Of a stretch of 64,000 bases of DNA, positions 54,965 to 63,483 are shown piece by piece. Origin of the DNA: Pseudomonadota bacterium (GTDB lineage: Bacteria; Pseudomonadota; Alphaproteobacteria; Acetobacterales; Acetobacteraceae); NCBI GenBank assembly GCA_021851785.1, contig JAJZBV010000007.1, positions 1 through 64,000 on the forward strand, read 5' to 3'. A program made the position numbers and the translations under genes. Under the pieces are notes generated by a model, which saw only the letters and a list, made by a program, of their open reading frames with translations, did not search any database and was not told where the DNA came from. Positions within the stretch are counted from its first letter, which is position 1, and each line of letters begins with the position of its first letter.

Positions 54965-55842
54965 GCTGGCACGCCCGCCGCGCCCGCCTCCGCGCCCTGC
55001 TCGCGGCCGAGACTTGCGTCTTTCCCGCCTCCGTCCACGATCCGCTGAGCGCCCGTGCCGCCGGCGATCTCGGCTTCGAGATGGCGCTGCTGGCCGGCAG
55101 TGTCGCCTCGCTCGCCGTGCTCGGCGCGCCCGATCTCGCGCTGCTGACCCTGAGCGAACTCGCCGGCCTCGTGCTCCGCATCGGCCGCGCCGCCGATCTG
55201 CCCCTCCTCGTCGATGGCGATCACGGCTACGGCAACGCGCTCAACGTGCGCCGCACCGTCGAGGAATTGGAGATCGCCGGCGCCGCCGGGCTCTCGATCG
55301 AGGATACCGCCCTCCCCGCCGGGTTCGGCGCGACCGGCGCCGCCTTCATCCCGCGCGCCGAGGGGGTGGGCAAACTCCGCGCGGCGCTGGCCGCCCGCCG
55401 CGATCCCGCCCTGGTCATCGCCGCCCGCACCGGGACGATCGCGGCGCTCGGCCTTCCCGAAACCCTCGACCGGGCGCGGGCCTATGCCGAAACCGGGGCG
55501 GATGCGCTGTTTCTGACCGGGATCAGGACATGGGACGAACTCGACGCTCTCGCCGGCGCCGTCTCCTGCCCGCTCATCCTCGGAACCCTCGCCCCGGCGC
55601 TCGACGATCCCGCCGCCCTCGCCGCCCGAAGGGTGCGGATCGCGCTCCAAGGCCACCTGCCCTTCCAGGCCGGATTTGCCGCGACCGTCGCGACCCTCCG
55701 GGCGCTTCGCGCCGGCGCCAGGCCAGCCACCCTCGGCCACGCCGCGGACGCGGCGCTGCTCCGTGAGGCCGCCCGCGAGCGCGAGTATCAGGCGGCGATG
55801 GCGGACTATCTCGAGCAAACCGGGGAAAATAGGTCTTTTTAA
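54961..55842 (+). CDS. Isocitrate lyase/PEP mutase superfamily enzyme (oxaloacetate decarboxylase-like)
   Basis: 293 residues, starting in an ATGA overlap with the oxidase gene. The metal-binding LLVDGDHGYGNALNVRRTVEELEIAGAAGLSIEDTALP corresponds to the DxDxGYG motif of this superfamily. KLRAALAARRDPALVIAARTG and ALFLTGIRTWDELDALAG follow the usual barrel strands. Members cleave or rearrange C-C or C-P bonds of small 2-oxoacids; the pattern is closest to oxaloacetate decarboxylase/carboxyvinyl-carboxyphosphonate-type proteins. The catalytic Cys/Lys loop of true isocitrate lyase is absent. Confidence 0.85.
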   Translation: MSWHARRARLRALLAAETCVFPASVHDPLSARAAGDLGFEMALLAGSVASLAVLGAPDLALLTLSELAGLVLRIGRAADLPLLVDGDHGYGNALNVRRTVEELEIAGAAGLSIEDTALPAGFGATGAAFIPRAEGVGKLRAALAARRDPALVIAARTGTIAALGLPETLDRARAYAETGADALFLTGIRTWDELDALAGAVSCPLILGTLAPALDDPAALAARRVRIALQGHLPFQAGFAATVATLRALRAGARPATLGHAADAALLREAAREREYQAAMADYLEQTGENRSF

Positions 55843-55946
55843 AAAAAACTTTTCCCGTTGGGCAGTGCCTGCGGCCCTGCCGCGCCGAGAACCGGGAAGA
55901 AAGTCTTTTTGCTTCTTTTTCTTCAGAAAAAGAAGGTTTTTATTTT
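55836..55946. repeat. Dispersed intergenic hairpin element, copy C
   Basis: T/A-rich GGTCTTTTTAAAAAAAACTTTTCCC, a GC-rich imperfect hairpin GGCAGTGCCTGCGGCCCTGCC, then AAAGTCTTTTTGCTTCTTTTTCTTCAGAAAAAGAAGG (55900-55936), identical to 6184-6220 in copy A. It lies between the PEP-mutase-family gene and the NUDIX gene, both plus strand, and would terminate the former. Confidence 0.8.
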
Positions 55947-55966
55947 CTGTGAATCCGGAGACCGTA

Positions 55967-56596
55967 ATGCCCGATAGCGCCGAGGTTTCGCCCCGCCCGA
56001 AAACCGTTCCGCCCAAGCCGGCGGCGAGCCTCGTCGTCCTGCGCGACGGCGCGGAGGTGCTGATGGGGATGCGCGGCGCCGGCCATCGTTTCATGCCCAA
56101 TCGGCTGGTGTTTCCGGGTGGAAGGGTGGACCGCGCCGATCTCCGCGCGCCGGCGGCGACGCCGCTCGCGCCCCATGTCCGCGCACTCGTGGAAAAAAAC
56201 GCTTCCCCTGCCCTCGCGCACGGGCTCGCGATCGCCGTTGCGCGGGAATTGGCGGAGGAAACCGGGCTTTCCCTTGGGCTTTCCCTCGGCGCGCCGCCTT
56301 CGCTCGACGGGCTCGATTATCTCTGCCGCGCGGTGACGCCGCCCGGCCTCCCGATCCGCTTCAACGCGCGCTTCTTCGTCATCGACGCCGCGCGCGCGCG
56401 CGGCACCCTCGCCGGCTCGGGCGAGTTGGAGGGGTTGCGGTTTTACCCGATCGCGGAGGCGCTGGCGCTCAACCTCGCGCTCGCGACCCGCTTCGTGCTC
56501 GACACTCTCAAGCTCTGGCTCACGCTTTCGTCGCAAGAGCGGGCGGCGCGGACCACCACGCCGCTGCTCCGCTTCCGCCGCGGGTTCACCGAATGA
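55967..56596 (+). CDS. NUDIX hydrolase
   Basis: 209 residues from the ATG at 55967 (CCGGAGACCGTA upstream); the track ORF begins inside the previous gene. PAASLVVLRDGAEVLMGMRGAGHRFMPNRLVFPGGRVD leads into the Nudix box, with RELAEETGLSLG as its core (REx2EE). The long insertion between VFPGGRVD and the box places it with the NUDT19/CoA-diphosphatase-like branch. It probably cleaves a nucleoside-diphosphate derivative. Its last 16 codons, [15 protein letters not shown] plus stop, are duplicated exactly at 58085-58144. Confidence 0.9.
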   Translation: MPDSAEVSPRPKTVPPKPAASLVVLRDGAEVLMGMRGAGHRFMPNRLVFPGGRVDRADLRAPAATPLAPHVRALVEKNASPALAHGLAIAVARELAEETGLSLGLSLGAPPSLDGLDYLCRAVTPPGLPIRFNARFFVIDAARARGTLAGSGELEGLRFYPIAEALALNLALATRFVLDTLKLWLTLSSQERAARTTTPLLRFRRGFTE

Positions 56597-56607
56597 CCCC
56601 CGGCGGC
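56548..56607. repeat. 60-bp direct repeat, copy 1 (NUDIX 3' end)
   Basis: GCGGACCACCACGCCGCTGC...CCCGGCGGC. All 60 bases are identical to 58085-58144. This copy is the functional 3' end of the NUDIX gene including its stop; both copies flank the AT-rich toxin/immunity-like segment. Confidence 0.95.
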
Positions 56608-57038
56608 GCGTGATCCGGCGCAACGTCGTAGCGCAGATCGACCCGGACTCCGTCGGCTTCTTTGGCAAACACGGTGAAATGCGCCGGCCAGGGGATCCTG
56701 ACCTGCAGCACACCCGGTGCGGACCAGGCGATCCGGAGCCGATGCGGGTCGAATTCTAACGTGTCAGCGCTGAGTATCGGAATATCCTGCAATATCACTG
56801 GCCTGTCGGTGACGAGATCGACATGGATCATAACATCGCCGACATTCATGAATTTTATCGAGCATTCCTCCTGATCGACGACTACCGTCCATCTGTGATC
56901 GGGGGAGGGAAATGTCTGCTTACTAAAAATATTACATACCGTATTGCCCCGGATACCATTTAGTAACTCCCAGCCCGAGAATATCATTGCGGCGCATAAA
57001 ATAAAGATTATCGCAAGATATGATACGCATCGTTTCAT
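56586..57038 (-). CDS. Membrane-anchored or secreted protein, candidate immunity protein
   Basis: 150 residues. An N-terminal hydrophobic segment (YLAIIFILCAAMIFSGWELL) could be a signal anchor. The remaining part is beta-rich (DHRWTVVVDQEECSIKFMNVGDVMIHVDLVTDRPVILQDIPIL...LRIAWSAPGVLQVRIPWPAHFTVF). No family is recognised. It starts right after the stop of the toxin-like gene and is AT-rich at its 5' end, an arrangement typical of polymorphic toxin immunity genes. Its 3' end runs into the direct repeat and overlaps the NUDIX stop region on the other strand. Confidence 0.65.
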   Translation of the reverse strand: MKRCVSYLAIIFILCAAMIFSGWELLNGIRGNTVCNIFSKQTFPSPDHRWTVVVDQEECSIKFMNVGDVMIHVDLVTDRPVILQDIPILSADTLEFDPHRLRIAWSAPGVLQVRIPWPAHFTVFAKEADGVRVDLRYDVAPDHAPPGVIR

Positions 57039-57039
57039 A

Positions 57040-58026
57040 CTATTTTTTGAAATCAGACAATATTTTCCCAGAATTATAGAGGTAATACCCTTTATCTGTA
57101 TTTTTTACGTTACGCTCTGGGATATTTTTATATTTATTATCATATATTATGTCTTTTTCATACTTGCTGCCGAATGCTATAAAATTTTCTACTGAAAGAA
57201 TCAAAGATTCAGGTATGCCATTTGCAGCGGCGTAGAGACCAATCAAGACCGTCGCGTAATCTACGAATTCCGGGTGGAATTCATGCTCAAGACGTTGGGC
57301 ATCCCAGATATGTCCACGATTGAATTTTGACAATTCCGATTCCATGTACATAAATACATTTATCCAGCCTAGAGAGAAGTCCTGTGCCAGCATCTCCTCT
57401 TCCCGTTTTGTGTCCTCAATTCCCTGATTAACGAAGAAATGTGGGTCCATTCCTTCAGGTCGCCTCATCTTCGTGCCATCAGGAGCAAACACCTGCTGCC
57501 CCTTGTCGTCCAGGAATAGCACCGGAGCCAGAGGGCCCTCCTTGGCTGGCGGCACGACGGGAAAACTTTCTTCCTGCGTAGCGACGCTATTAGGAGCATA
57601 GAACTGGCGATTGAGCCAGGATTGCGGTGCTGCAGAGAAATCCGGTGAAGCCGTCTGGCCGGAATCCGGTGGCATGTCGTGGTCGGCGCGGTTCGGATCG
57701 GCGAACATGTTACCCAGCGCCAGGAAGAAACGAAGAAAATTCTCCGTCGTATCAACGGTGGGCGCAGAGGGTGTGGCCGCGACGACGTCATCCCTCTCGT
57801 TCTGGGCGATTTCGATGCTCGCCAGCGACCCGTCGCGCCGCAAAACCACGGTCGCCGGAATCCTGATCGCGCCGGGATGCGCCTGCAGCCAGTCCTCGGG
57901 CGGGGTCTGGCCCTCCGGCACGAACAGGAACGGGACGACCAGTTCATTGGCGCGGGAGGGGGTGGTATCGGAGGATTTATCGATGAATATGTTAATTAAA
58001 TTAACATAATCTCGCGCCCCGCGCAA
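57040..58026 (-). CDS. Polymorphic-toxin-like protein (possible toxin type 44 domain), N-terminus uncertain
   Basis: 328 residues in the track with a TTG start; no good start codon or ribosome site is visible, so the 5' end may be lost. N-terminal part: [39 protein letters not shown]. Middle: [36 protein letters not shown]-terminal part: [53 protein letters not shown]...[23 protein letters not shown]. The DAQR...HPEFxDYAT...[10 protein letters not shown] region resembles what I recall of polymorphic toxin type 44 domains, but with low certainty. It is AT-rich toward the C-terminus and immediately precedes the putative immunity gene. No secretion domain is present. Confidence 0.5.
   Translation of the reverse strand: MRGARDYVNLINIFIDKSSDTTPSRANELVVPFLFVPEGQTPPEDWLQAHPGAIRIPATVVLRRDGSLASIEIAQNERDDVVAATPSAPTVDTTENFLRFFLALGNMFADPNRADHDMPPDSGQTASPDFSAAPQSWLNRQFYAPNSVATQEESFPVVPPAKEGPLAPVLFLDDKGQQVFAPDGTKMRRPEGMDPHFFVNQGIEDTKREEEMLAQDFSLGWINVFMYMESELSKFNRGHIWDAQRLEHEFHPEFVDYATVLIGLYAAANGIPESLILSVENFIAFGSKYEKDIIYDNKYKNIPERNVKNTDKGYYLYNSGKILSDFKK
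57989..58007. repeat. 19-bp perfect inverted repeat
   Basis: ATGTTAATT-A-AATTAACAT, in the extreme 5' region of the toxin-like ORF. It is very AT-rich in a GC-rich context. It could be an operator for the toxin/immunity pair, if translation starts further in, or a recombination scar. Confidence 0.6.
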
Positions 58027-58090
58027 GCCGCATCGCAGGCCCTCGCGCCTTCGGCAGACGCACGGCGAAGCGCGCGCCGGCCGGGCGGAC
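58016..58090 (-). pseudogene. Possible 3' scrap of a histidine kinase gene
   Basis: Minus-strand translation reads [26 protein letters not shown]. The intact ChvG-like kinase at 61780 ends [12 protein letters not shown]-x-RF-x-VRLP is the usual last strand of HATPase kinases. The piece lies between direct repeat copy 2 and the toxin-like ORF and runs partly into that repeat. It suggests the cassette carried a kinase tail from its donor locus. Confidence 0.45.
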
Positions 58091-58144
58091 CACCACGCCG
58101 CTGCTCCGCTTCCGCCGCGGGTTCACCGAATGACCCCCGGCGGC
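58085..58144. repeat. 60-bp direct repeat, copy 2
   Basis: Exact copy of 56548-56607, here without the NUDIX gene body. It marks the right edge of the toxin/immunity-like segment, 15 bases before the icd stop codon. Confidence 0.95.
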
Positions 58145-58159
58145 TGATCCCCGGCGCGC

Positions 58160-59374
58160 TCAGCCCATCGCGGCGCGCAGATTGTCGTCGATTTTGGCGA
58201 GAAAATCCTGGGTGTTGAGCCAGGGCTGGTCCTTGCCGATCAGCCCCGCGAGATCCTTGGTCATGGCGCCGCTCTCGACGGTGTCGATGCAGACCTTCTC
58301 CAGGGTCTCAGCGAATTTCGTGACTGCGGGCGTCGCGTCGAACTGGCCGCGATAGGCGAGGCCGCGGGTCCAGGCGAAGATCGAGGCGATCGGGTTGGTC
58401 GAGGTCTCGCGCCCCTTCTGGTGCTCGCGGTAATGGCGGGTCACGGTGCCGTGCGCCGCCTCGCTCTCCACCGTCTTGCCATCCGGGCTCATCAAGACGC
58501 TGGTCATCAGGCCGAGGCTGCCGAAGCCTTGCGCGACGATGTCGCTTTCCACGTCGCCGTCATAGTTCTTGCACGCCCAGACATAGCCGCCCGACCATTT
58601 CAGGGCCGAGGCCACCATGTCGTCGATCAGCCGGTGCTCATAGGTCAGCCCCTCGCGGGCGAAGGAATCCTTGAACTCGGCGTCGAAAATCTCCTGGAAC
58701 ACGTCCTTGAACATACCGTCATAGATTTTCAGGATGGTGTTCTTGGTCGAGAGATAGACCGGATATTTGCGCGCGAGACCATAATTGAAGGAGGCGCGGG
58801 CGAAACCCTCGATCGAGGCGCGCGTGTTGAACATGCCGAGCGCGACCCCGGCGCCCTTGAAATCATGCACCTCCAGCATCTGCGGCGGGCCGCCATCGGC
58901 GGGAAGGTAGCTCAGCGTCACGCGGCCGGGGCCGGGGATTTTCGCTTCCGTCGCGCGGTAGATGTCACCGAAGGCGTGGCGGCCGATGACGATCGGCTGC
59001 GTCCAGTGCGGCACCAGGCGGGGGACGTTGCGGCAGATGATCGGCTCGCGGAAAATCGTGCCGTCGAGGATGTTGCGGACGGTGCCGTTCGGGCTCCGCC
59101 ACATTTTCTTCAAGCCAAACTCGGCGACGCGGGCCTCATCGGGGGTGATGGTCGCGCATTTGACCCCGACGCCATACTGCTTGATGGCGTTGGCGGCGTC
59201 GATCGTCACCTGGTCATCGGTCTTGTCGCGGTATTCGATGCCGAGATCGTAGTATTTGAGGTCGATATCGAGGTAGGGAAGAATCAGCTTTTCTTTGATG
59301 AACCCCCAGATGATGCGCGTCATTTCATCCCCGTCGAGTTCAACGACCGGGGTTTTTACCTTGATTTTTGCCAT
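58160..59374 (-). CDS. icd: NADP-dependent isocitrate dehydrogenase
   Basis: 404 residues, TCA-cycle oxidative decarboxylation of isocitrate to 2-oxoglutarate. Eukaryotic/alphaproteobacterial type: [44 protein letters not shown], substrate loop [58 protein letters not shown] and [17 protein letters not shown] are all present. Length is normal. It is preceded upstream by the lipase-like gene on the same strand. Its 3' end is adjacent to the duplicated NUDIX tail. Confidence 0.98.
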   Translation of the reverse strand: MAKIKVKTPVVELDGDEMTRIIWGFIKEKLILPYLDIDLKYYDLGIEYRDKTDDQVTIDAANAIKQYGVGVKCATITPDEARVAEFGLKKMWRSPNGTVRNILDGTIFREPIICRNVPRLVPHWTQPIVIGRHAFGDIYRATEAKIPGPGRVTLSYLPADGGPPQMLEVHDFKGAGVALGMFNTRASIEGFARASFNYGLARKYPVYLSTKNTILKIYDGMFKDVFQEIFDAEFKDSFAREGLTYEHRLIDDMVASALKWSGGYVWACKNYDGDVESDIVAQGFGSLGLMTSVLMSPDGKTVESEAAHGTVTRHYREHQKGRETSTNPIASIFAWTRGLAYRGQFDATPAVTKFAETLEKVCIDTVESGAMTKDLAGLIGKDQPWLNTQDFLAKIDDNLRAAMG

Positions 59375-59510
59375 TTTTTCCTCATCGACCTGGAAAGCGC
59401 GTCATGTTGCGGCGCGGCGGAACAGTGCCGGGCGGACATTCGCACCGGGCGCGGCCGCGGACAAGGGTGGCGACGCTCAAAAAACGCGACCCTGGGCTGT
59501 CCCGCGCCCA

Positions 59511-60575
59511 TCATGGGCGAAGGAAAGCGAGCAATGCGCGGTCGAACCCCTCCGGATCCTGGAGATGGATCAGATGGCCGGCGGCAAAGCTTTCCACCCG
59601 CGCATCCGGCATTTTTGCGGCGAGCGCGGCCGCGAGCGCGGCGATGTGCCCCATGCGCGGCTGATCCGCCGGCGCGGCGAAGGGGCGGCCAGGGGCGGTG
59701 TGGTCGTCGGTGCCGACGAGAAAGAGGGTCGGCGCCGCGATCAGCGGCAGTTCATCGACCACCGGCTGGCCCCAGATCGCGAAATAGCTCGCGACATAGG
59801 CCTCGACCCAGCGCGGATAATCGGCGCTTGCGCTCATGCGCTGGCGCAAGGCGACGAAGGGCGCAACCAGCGCCTCCGCCCCGGCGAGGCCATAGGCGGT
59901 CACGAGATAGTGTTCATAGGCGGCCGGCGAGAGCGCGATCTCGTGGGCGTAGAGCGCGGCCGGATCGACCGGCGGCACGAAGCGCCGGTAATTTTCGAGG
60001 CCGAGCGGCGAATAGAGCACGAGATGGCGGATGCGCGCGGGATAGGTGCGGGCGAAACGCGCGGCCAGCATCCCGCCCATGGAATGGCCGACGACATCGA
60101 CTTTATCGAGACCGAGATGATCGAGGAGAGCGGCGGTTTGCGCCGCCGCCCGGTCGAAGGAGAAATCGCCCTCGGGCTTGGAGGATTTGCCGAACCCGAT
60201 CTGATCCGGCGCGATCACCCGGAACCCGGCGGCGGCGAGCGCCCGGATCACCGGCGCCCAGTAGCTCGCCGGAAAATTCCGCCCATGCAGCAGCAAGACC
60301 GCCCGGCCATTCGCCGGCGCGCCCCGTGTCACGTCCCCCCGTGTCACGTCCTCCTGCGTCACGTCCCCCTGTGTCATGTCCCTGGGCGCGACATCCATAT
60401 AGGCCATGCGCGCCTCGTGGTGATCGACGCCGAGGGGAAGGAGGAAGACCGGATAGGGATAGGGATAGCCCTCGAGATCGATGCCGAGCGCGTCCGCCGG
60501 CACCGGGTCATCGGCGCGGGCGGCGAGCGGGCTTGCCAAAAGCAGCAGGAGAACGAGGAACCATGAGCGGCGCAT
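59511..60575 (-). CDS. Secreted alpha/beta hydrolase
   Basis: 354 residues from MRRSWFLVLLLLLASPLAARADDP (signal peptide); MGGMRRS three codons earlier is possible. VLLLHGRNFPASYW is the oxyanion region, the nucleophile elbow is VVGHSMGGMLAARFA, and the Asp and His are in FLVGTDDHTAPG and AAGHLIHLQDPEGF. The activity may be an esterase or epoxide-hydrolase-like reaction; the substrate is not known. Residues near 65-85 hold a tandem DVTRG-type repeat (DMTQGDVTQEDVTRGDVTRG) from a 15-bp DNA repeat, lengthening a loop before the core domain. Confidence 0.88.
   Translation of the reverse strand: MRRSWFLVLLLLLASPLAARADDPVPADALGIDLEGYPYPYPVFLLPLGVDHHEARMAYMDVAPRDMTQGDVTQEDVTRGDVTRGAPANGRAVLLLHGRNFPASYWAPVIRALAAAGFRVIAPDQIGFGKSSKPEGDFSFDRAAAQTAALLDHLGLDKVDVVGHSMGGMLAARFARTYPARIRHLVLYSPLGLENYRRFVPPVDPAALYAHEIALSPAAYEHYLVTAYGLAGAEALVAPFVALRQRMSASADYPRWVEAYVASYFAIWGQPVVDELPLIAAPTLFLVGTDDHTAPGRPFAAPADQPRMGHIAALAAALAAKMPDARVESFAAGHLIHLQDPEGFDRALLAFLRP
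60322..60381. repeat. 15-bp coding tandem repeat, four copies
   Basis: CCCCGTGTCACGTCC-type units repeat four times with small variations inside the alpha/beta hydrolase gene and encode a [DV/M]T[RQ][GE]D pentapeptide repeat. The frame is kept. Confidence 0.85.
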
Positions 60576-60692
60576 CCCGCCCATCCTGGCGGCGTGTTGC
60601 GCCTCGGGCAAGCGGGCGGCGCCCAGCGGCGATCGGTGAGTCGGCGATCGGCGAGTCAACGATCGACGCGGCCGATCGCCGTTAACTTTTTC

Positions 60693-60720
60693 TTGACAAT
60701 CGTTATAAATTTGGTAACTT
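60693..60720 (+). promoter_or_regulatory. Sigma70-like promoter for the PEP-CTERM gene
   Basis: TTGACA (60693-60698) followed after 16 bases by TAACTT, in an unusually AT-rich 90-base stretch just upstream of the PEP-CTERM gene. The -35 is a consensus match; the -10 is weak. Confidence 0.55.
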
Positions 60721-60759
60721 TTCGATATTGTCCATTTATGTCAACAATGGAGGACGGTG

Positions 60760-61773
60760 ATGGCATCCTTCGGCCGCGCTCGCGGCAAAAGCGCCTTGGT
60801 GGTGGCGACATCGGCCCTGGCGCTCTCGGTGGCGGTGGGCCACGCCAAAGCGGATTACGTGGTGACGCCACCGGCCAGCGTGCCGACGAGCTTCACCGAC
60901 TCGACGCCAATCACCCCGCCCGCCAATCTGGTGCCGGGGCTGACGGCCTCGCTCTGGGGCATCTCCCCGGGCCTTGGTATCAACAGCGCGGGCAATCTCG
61001 AGGGCGGCTCCGGCAACTCCGGCTTTCCCACTCTGCAAGGCATGGCCAATCTCGAAACCCTGGCCCAGACCGGGACGATCACCGTGTTGTCGAGCGGCGT
61101 GCCCGGCACCGGCGCCGGCGCGCTGACTTACACGGCGAGCCCCTATTTCTCGTTCACCGATACCGCGATCAACGCCTACCATTTCGTCGCCATCGGCGGC
61201 GGCGGCAATACCCTCCAGAACGTGCTCGACGGCGCCGGCAATTCCCTCGCCACCAATCTCGTCAATGGCATCACGCTCCCCGCTTCCGCTTCGACGACCC
61301 CCTGGTACAATCTGATTTTCGACCAAACGGGCTATGTCCATGTCGCGCAGGCGAACAGTTCCTATACCTTCGCCGTCGCCTCCAACGATCTGAACGACGA
61401 CGGCACCGAAATCCTCCTCGGCGGCAACGGCCCGATCGGCAGCGGCAGCGTCGTCGGCTTCCAGAACGCCAATAGCATCATGTCCTCGAACGGCGTCGCG
61501 ACCCTGATGAATGGCAACACCTACGGCGCCGCGACCGACACCGTGACTTTTACCCAGGCGGGGTATTATCCGTTCGAGATCTTCAACGCCCAGACCTGGG
61601 GCGGCGCCTTCGAAAACGTCAGCTTCGTGCCGACCGACACCAATACGCCGAATCTGGTATTCTACACCAACGGCGCCGCGGTCCCCGAACCCTCGTCCGC
61701 GGCGCTGATCCTCGCCGGTCTCGCCGGCCTGAAGCTGCTCCGCCGCCGGTTCGAAAACAAAGCCGTGCCGTAA
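60760..61773 (+). CDS. PEP-CTERM surface/exported protein
   Basis: 337 residues from the ATG at 60760 with GGAGG 6 bases upstream. N-terminal signal peptide KSALVVATSALALSVAVGHAKAD, a long low-charge, Gly/Asn/Thr-rich body (PA14-like wording such as YTFAVASNDLNDDGTEILLGG and QAGYYPFEIFNAQTWGG), and a C-terminal sorting signal VPEPSSAALILAGLAGLKLLRRRF. PEP-CTERM proteins are processed by an exosortase, usually alongside exopolysaccharide genes; none of these is in the window. The PA14-like pattern may bind carbohydrate. Confidence 0.88.
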   Translation: MASFGRARGKSALVVATSALALSVAVGHAKADYVVTPPASVPTSFTDSTPITPPANLVPGLTASLWGISPGLGINSAGNLEGGSGNSGFPTLQGMANLETLAQTGTITVLSSGVPGTGAGALTYTASPYFSFTDTAINAYHFVAIGGGGNTLQNVLDGAGNSLATNLVNGITLPASASTTPWYNLIFDQTGYVHVAQANSSYTFAVASNDLNDDGTEILLGGNGPIGSGSVVGFQNANSIMSSNGVATLMNGNTYGAATDTVTFTQAGYYPFEIFNAQTWGGAFENVSFVPTDTNTPNLVFYTNGAAVPEPSSAALILAGLAGLKLLRRRFENKAVP

Positions 61774-61779
61774 CCCGCC

Positions 61780-63483
61780 TCACGCTTTCGGCAGACGGAT
61801 GACGAAGCGGGCGCCGATCACCTTGCCCGCCCCGTCCTGCCCCGCCTCATCATAGCGGTTCTCGGCGCTGATTTTGCCGCGCAGCGCCTCGATGATCTGG
61901 CGGCTGATCGAAAGCCCGAGCCCGGAATGCTGGCCGAAGCGTTCGCCTTCGGGGCGCTCGGAATAGAAACGGTCGAAGATGTGTTCGCGCCTGGCCTCGG
62001 GGATGCCCGGCCCCTCATCCTCGACGGTGATTTCCACCTCGCCACCTGTCTCGCGCGCCGCAAGCATGATCCGTCCGCCGGGCGGGCTGAAGGAGCGGGC
62101 ATTGGCGATCAGGTTGCGCAAGACCTGCACCAGCCGGTCGGCGACGCCGCGCACGACCAGGCCGCTTTCGGGCGCGTCGAGCACCAGAGGCGGCTCGCCG
62201 GTGGCCAGGGTCGCGGCGTGGATATCGGCCAGCGTCGCCAGAATCGGCGCGACATCGACCAGTTCCGTCGCCGTGCGCGACAATTCGGCGTCGACGCGGC
62301 TCGCATCCGAGATGTCGCTGATCAGCCGGTCCAATCTCCGCACATCCTCGGCGATGATGGCAAGGAGGCGCCGCTGCTGGCCCGGATCCTCGATCCGCCG
62401 CAGGGTCTCGATCGCGCTCTGGAGGGAGGAGAGCGGGTTCTTGATCTCATGCGCGACGTCGGCGGCGAAGCGCTCGATCGCGTCCATCCGCGCCCAGAGC
62501 GCGGCGGCGCTTTCGGCCAAAGCGTGGGCGAGGGTGCCGATCTCGTCGCGGCGGGCGAGCAGCCGGCGCGGCACCGCCCCGCTCCGCCCCTGGCCCTCCC
62601 GCATCTCGCCGGCGGCGGCGGCAAGCCGCAGGATCGGCCGGGCGATGGTGCGCGCGAGATACCACGACATGATCACCGTGAGGCCGAGCGCGAGACAGAA
62701 CAGCGCCAGGATCGACATCCGCACGTTATAGAGGCTGTCATCGACCTCGCGGGCTTCGCGGGTCAGGAGGATGATGCCGACGGTCTGGGCGTCCTGCTGC
62801 ACCGGCTCGGCGACCGTCACCAAAAGCCGGTCATCGGTGGTGCGGCGGATATAGGGCGGCGTCTCGCGTGAGCGCGCGGCGCCCGAGGTGCGCAGTTCCT
62901 CGCGCACATCGGGCTGCCAGTCGATCCCGCCGGCGAGCGGCCCGGCCTCCAGCGTCGGCGCCGCCGGGTTGCGCGGGAGATGGGCGAGCACCCAGTCATA
63001 GATCTCCTCGATCACGCTCGCGACATGGCCGCGCGGCACCGCCGGCGGGATCGGGTCCATCTCGAAGGTGCCGCTGCCGGCCTCGCGCTGGCGGCTATCG
63101 GCGATCACCGTGCCGTCCGGGCCGTAGAGCCTGGCCTCGGCGCTCGGCGTCGGCTCGGTCAGGCGGCGGAGCAGCGGGCGGGCGAGCACCGGCACCAGCC
63201 GCGCCGTGCCCGAGGCATCGATCGCGACCGCCGCCTGGCCGAGCGCGCCGGCATAGATGCGCGCCTGTTCGCGGAGCGTCAGCACCTCCGCCTCCAAAAG
63301 CCCGTTCTGATACTGGTCGAGATAGAGCAAAGCGACCACCAGCAGCGCCAGCGGCAGCGCGTTGACCAGAAGGATGCGGCGCAACAGCGGCGAGACGAAG
63401 CGCGGGGCGGGCGCCGCTTCTTCCTGGGGTTTGCCCGCCTTGGCGGCGGTGTTACTGCTCCTTATAGCGGTAGCCGATGCCAT
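61780..63483 (-). CDS. chvG: Sensor histidine kinase, ChvG type
   Basis: 567 residues if begun at [11 protein letters not shown] (63483), which overlaps the response regulator's 3' end by 32 bases; AAGGAG in the overlap does not match another start well. Membrane helices [21 protein letters not shown] and [21 protein letters not shown] enclose a periplasmic sensor domain. HAMP ([20 protein letters not shown]), the dimerisation H-box [24 protein letters not shown], and the ATPase N, G1 and G2 boxes ([29 protein letters not shown]) are present. ChvG/ChvI controls acid and host responses in alphaproteobacteria. It converges with the PEP-CTERM gene, 6 bases away. Confidence 0.9.
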   Translation of the reverse strand: MASATAIRSSNTAAKAGKPQEEAAPAPRFVSPLLRRILLVNALPLALLVVALLYLDQYQNGLLEAEVLTLREQARIYAGALGQAAVAIDASGTARLVPVLARPLLRRLTEPTPSAEARLYGPDGTVIADSRQREAGSGTFEMDPIPPAVPRGHVASVIEEIYDWVLAHLPRNPAAPTLEAGPLAGGIDWQPDVREELRTSGAARSRETPPYIRRTTDDRLLVTVAEPVQQDAQTVGIILLTREAREVDDSLYNVRMSILALFCLALGLTVIMSWYLARTIARPILRLAAAAGEMREGQGRSGAVPRRLLARRDEIGTLAHALAESAAALWARMDAIERFAADVAHEIKNPLSSLQSAIETLRRIEDPGQQRRLLAIIAEDVRRLDRLISDISDASRVDAELSRTATELVDVAPILATLADIHAATLATGEPPLVLDAPESGLVVRGVADRLVQVLRNLIANARSFSPPGGRIMLAARETGGEVEITVEDEGPGIPEARREHIFDRFYSERPEGERFGQHSGLGLSISRQIIEALRGKISAENRYDEAGQDGAGKVIGARFVIRLPKA

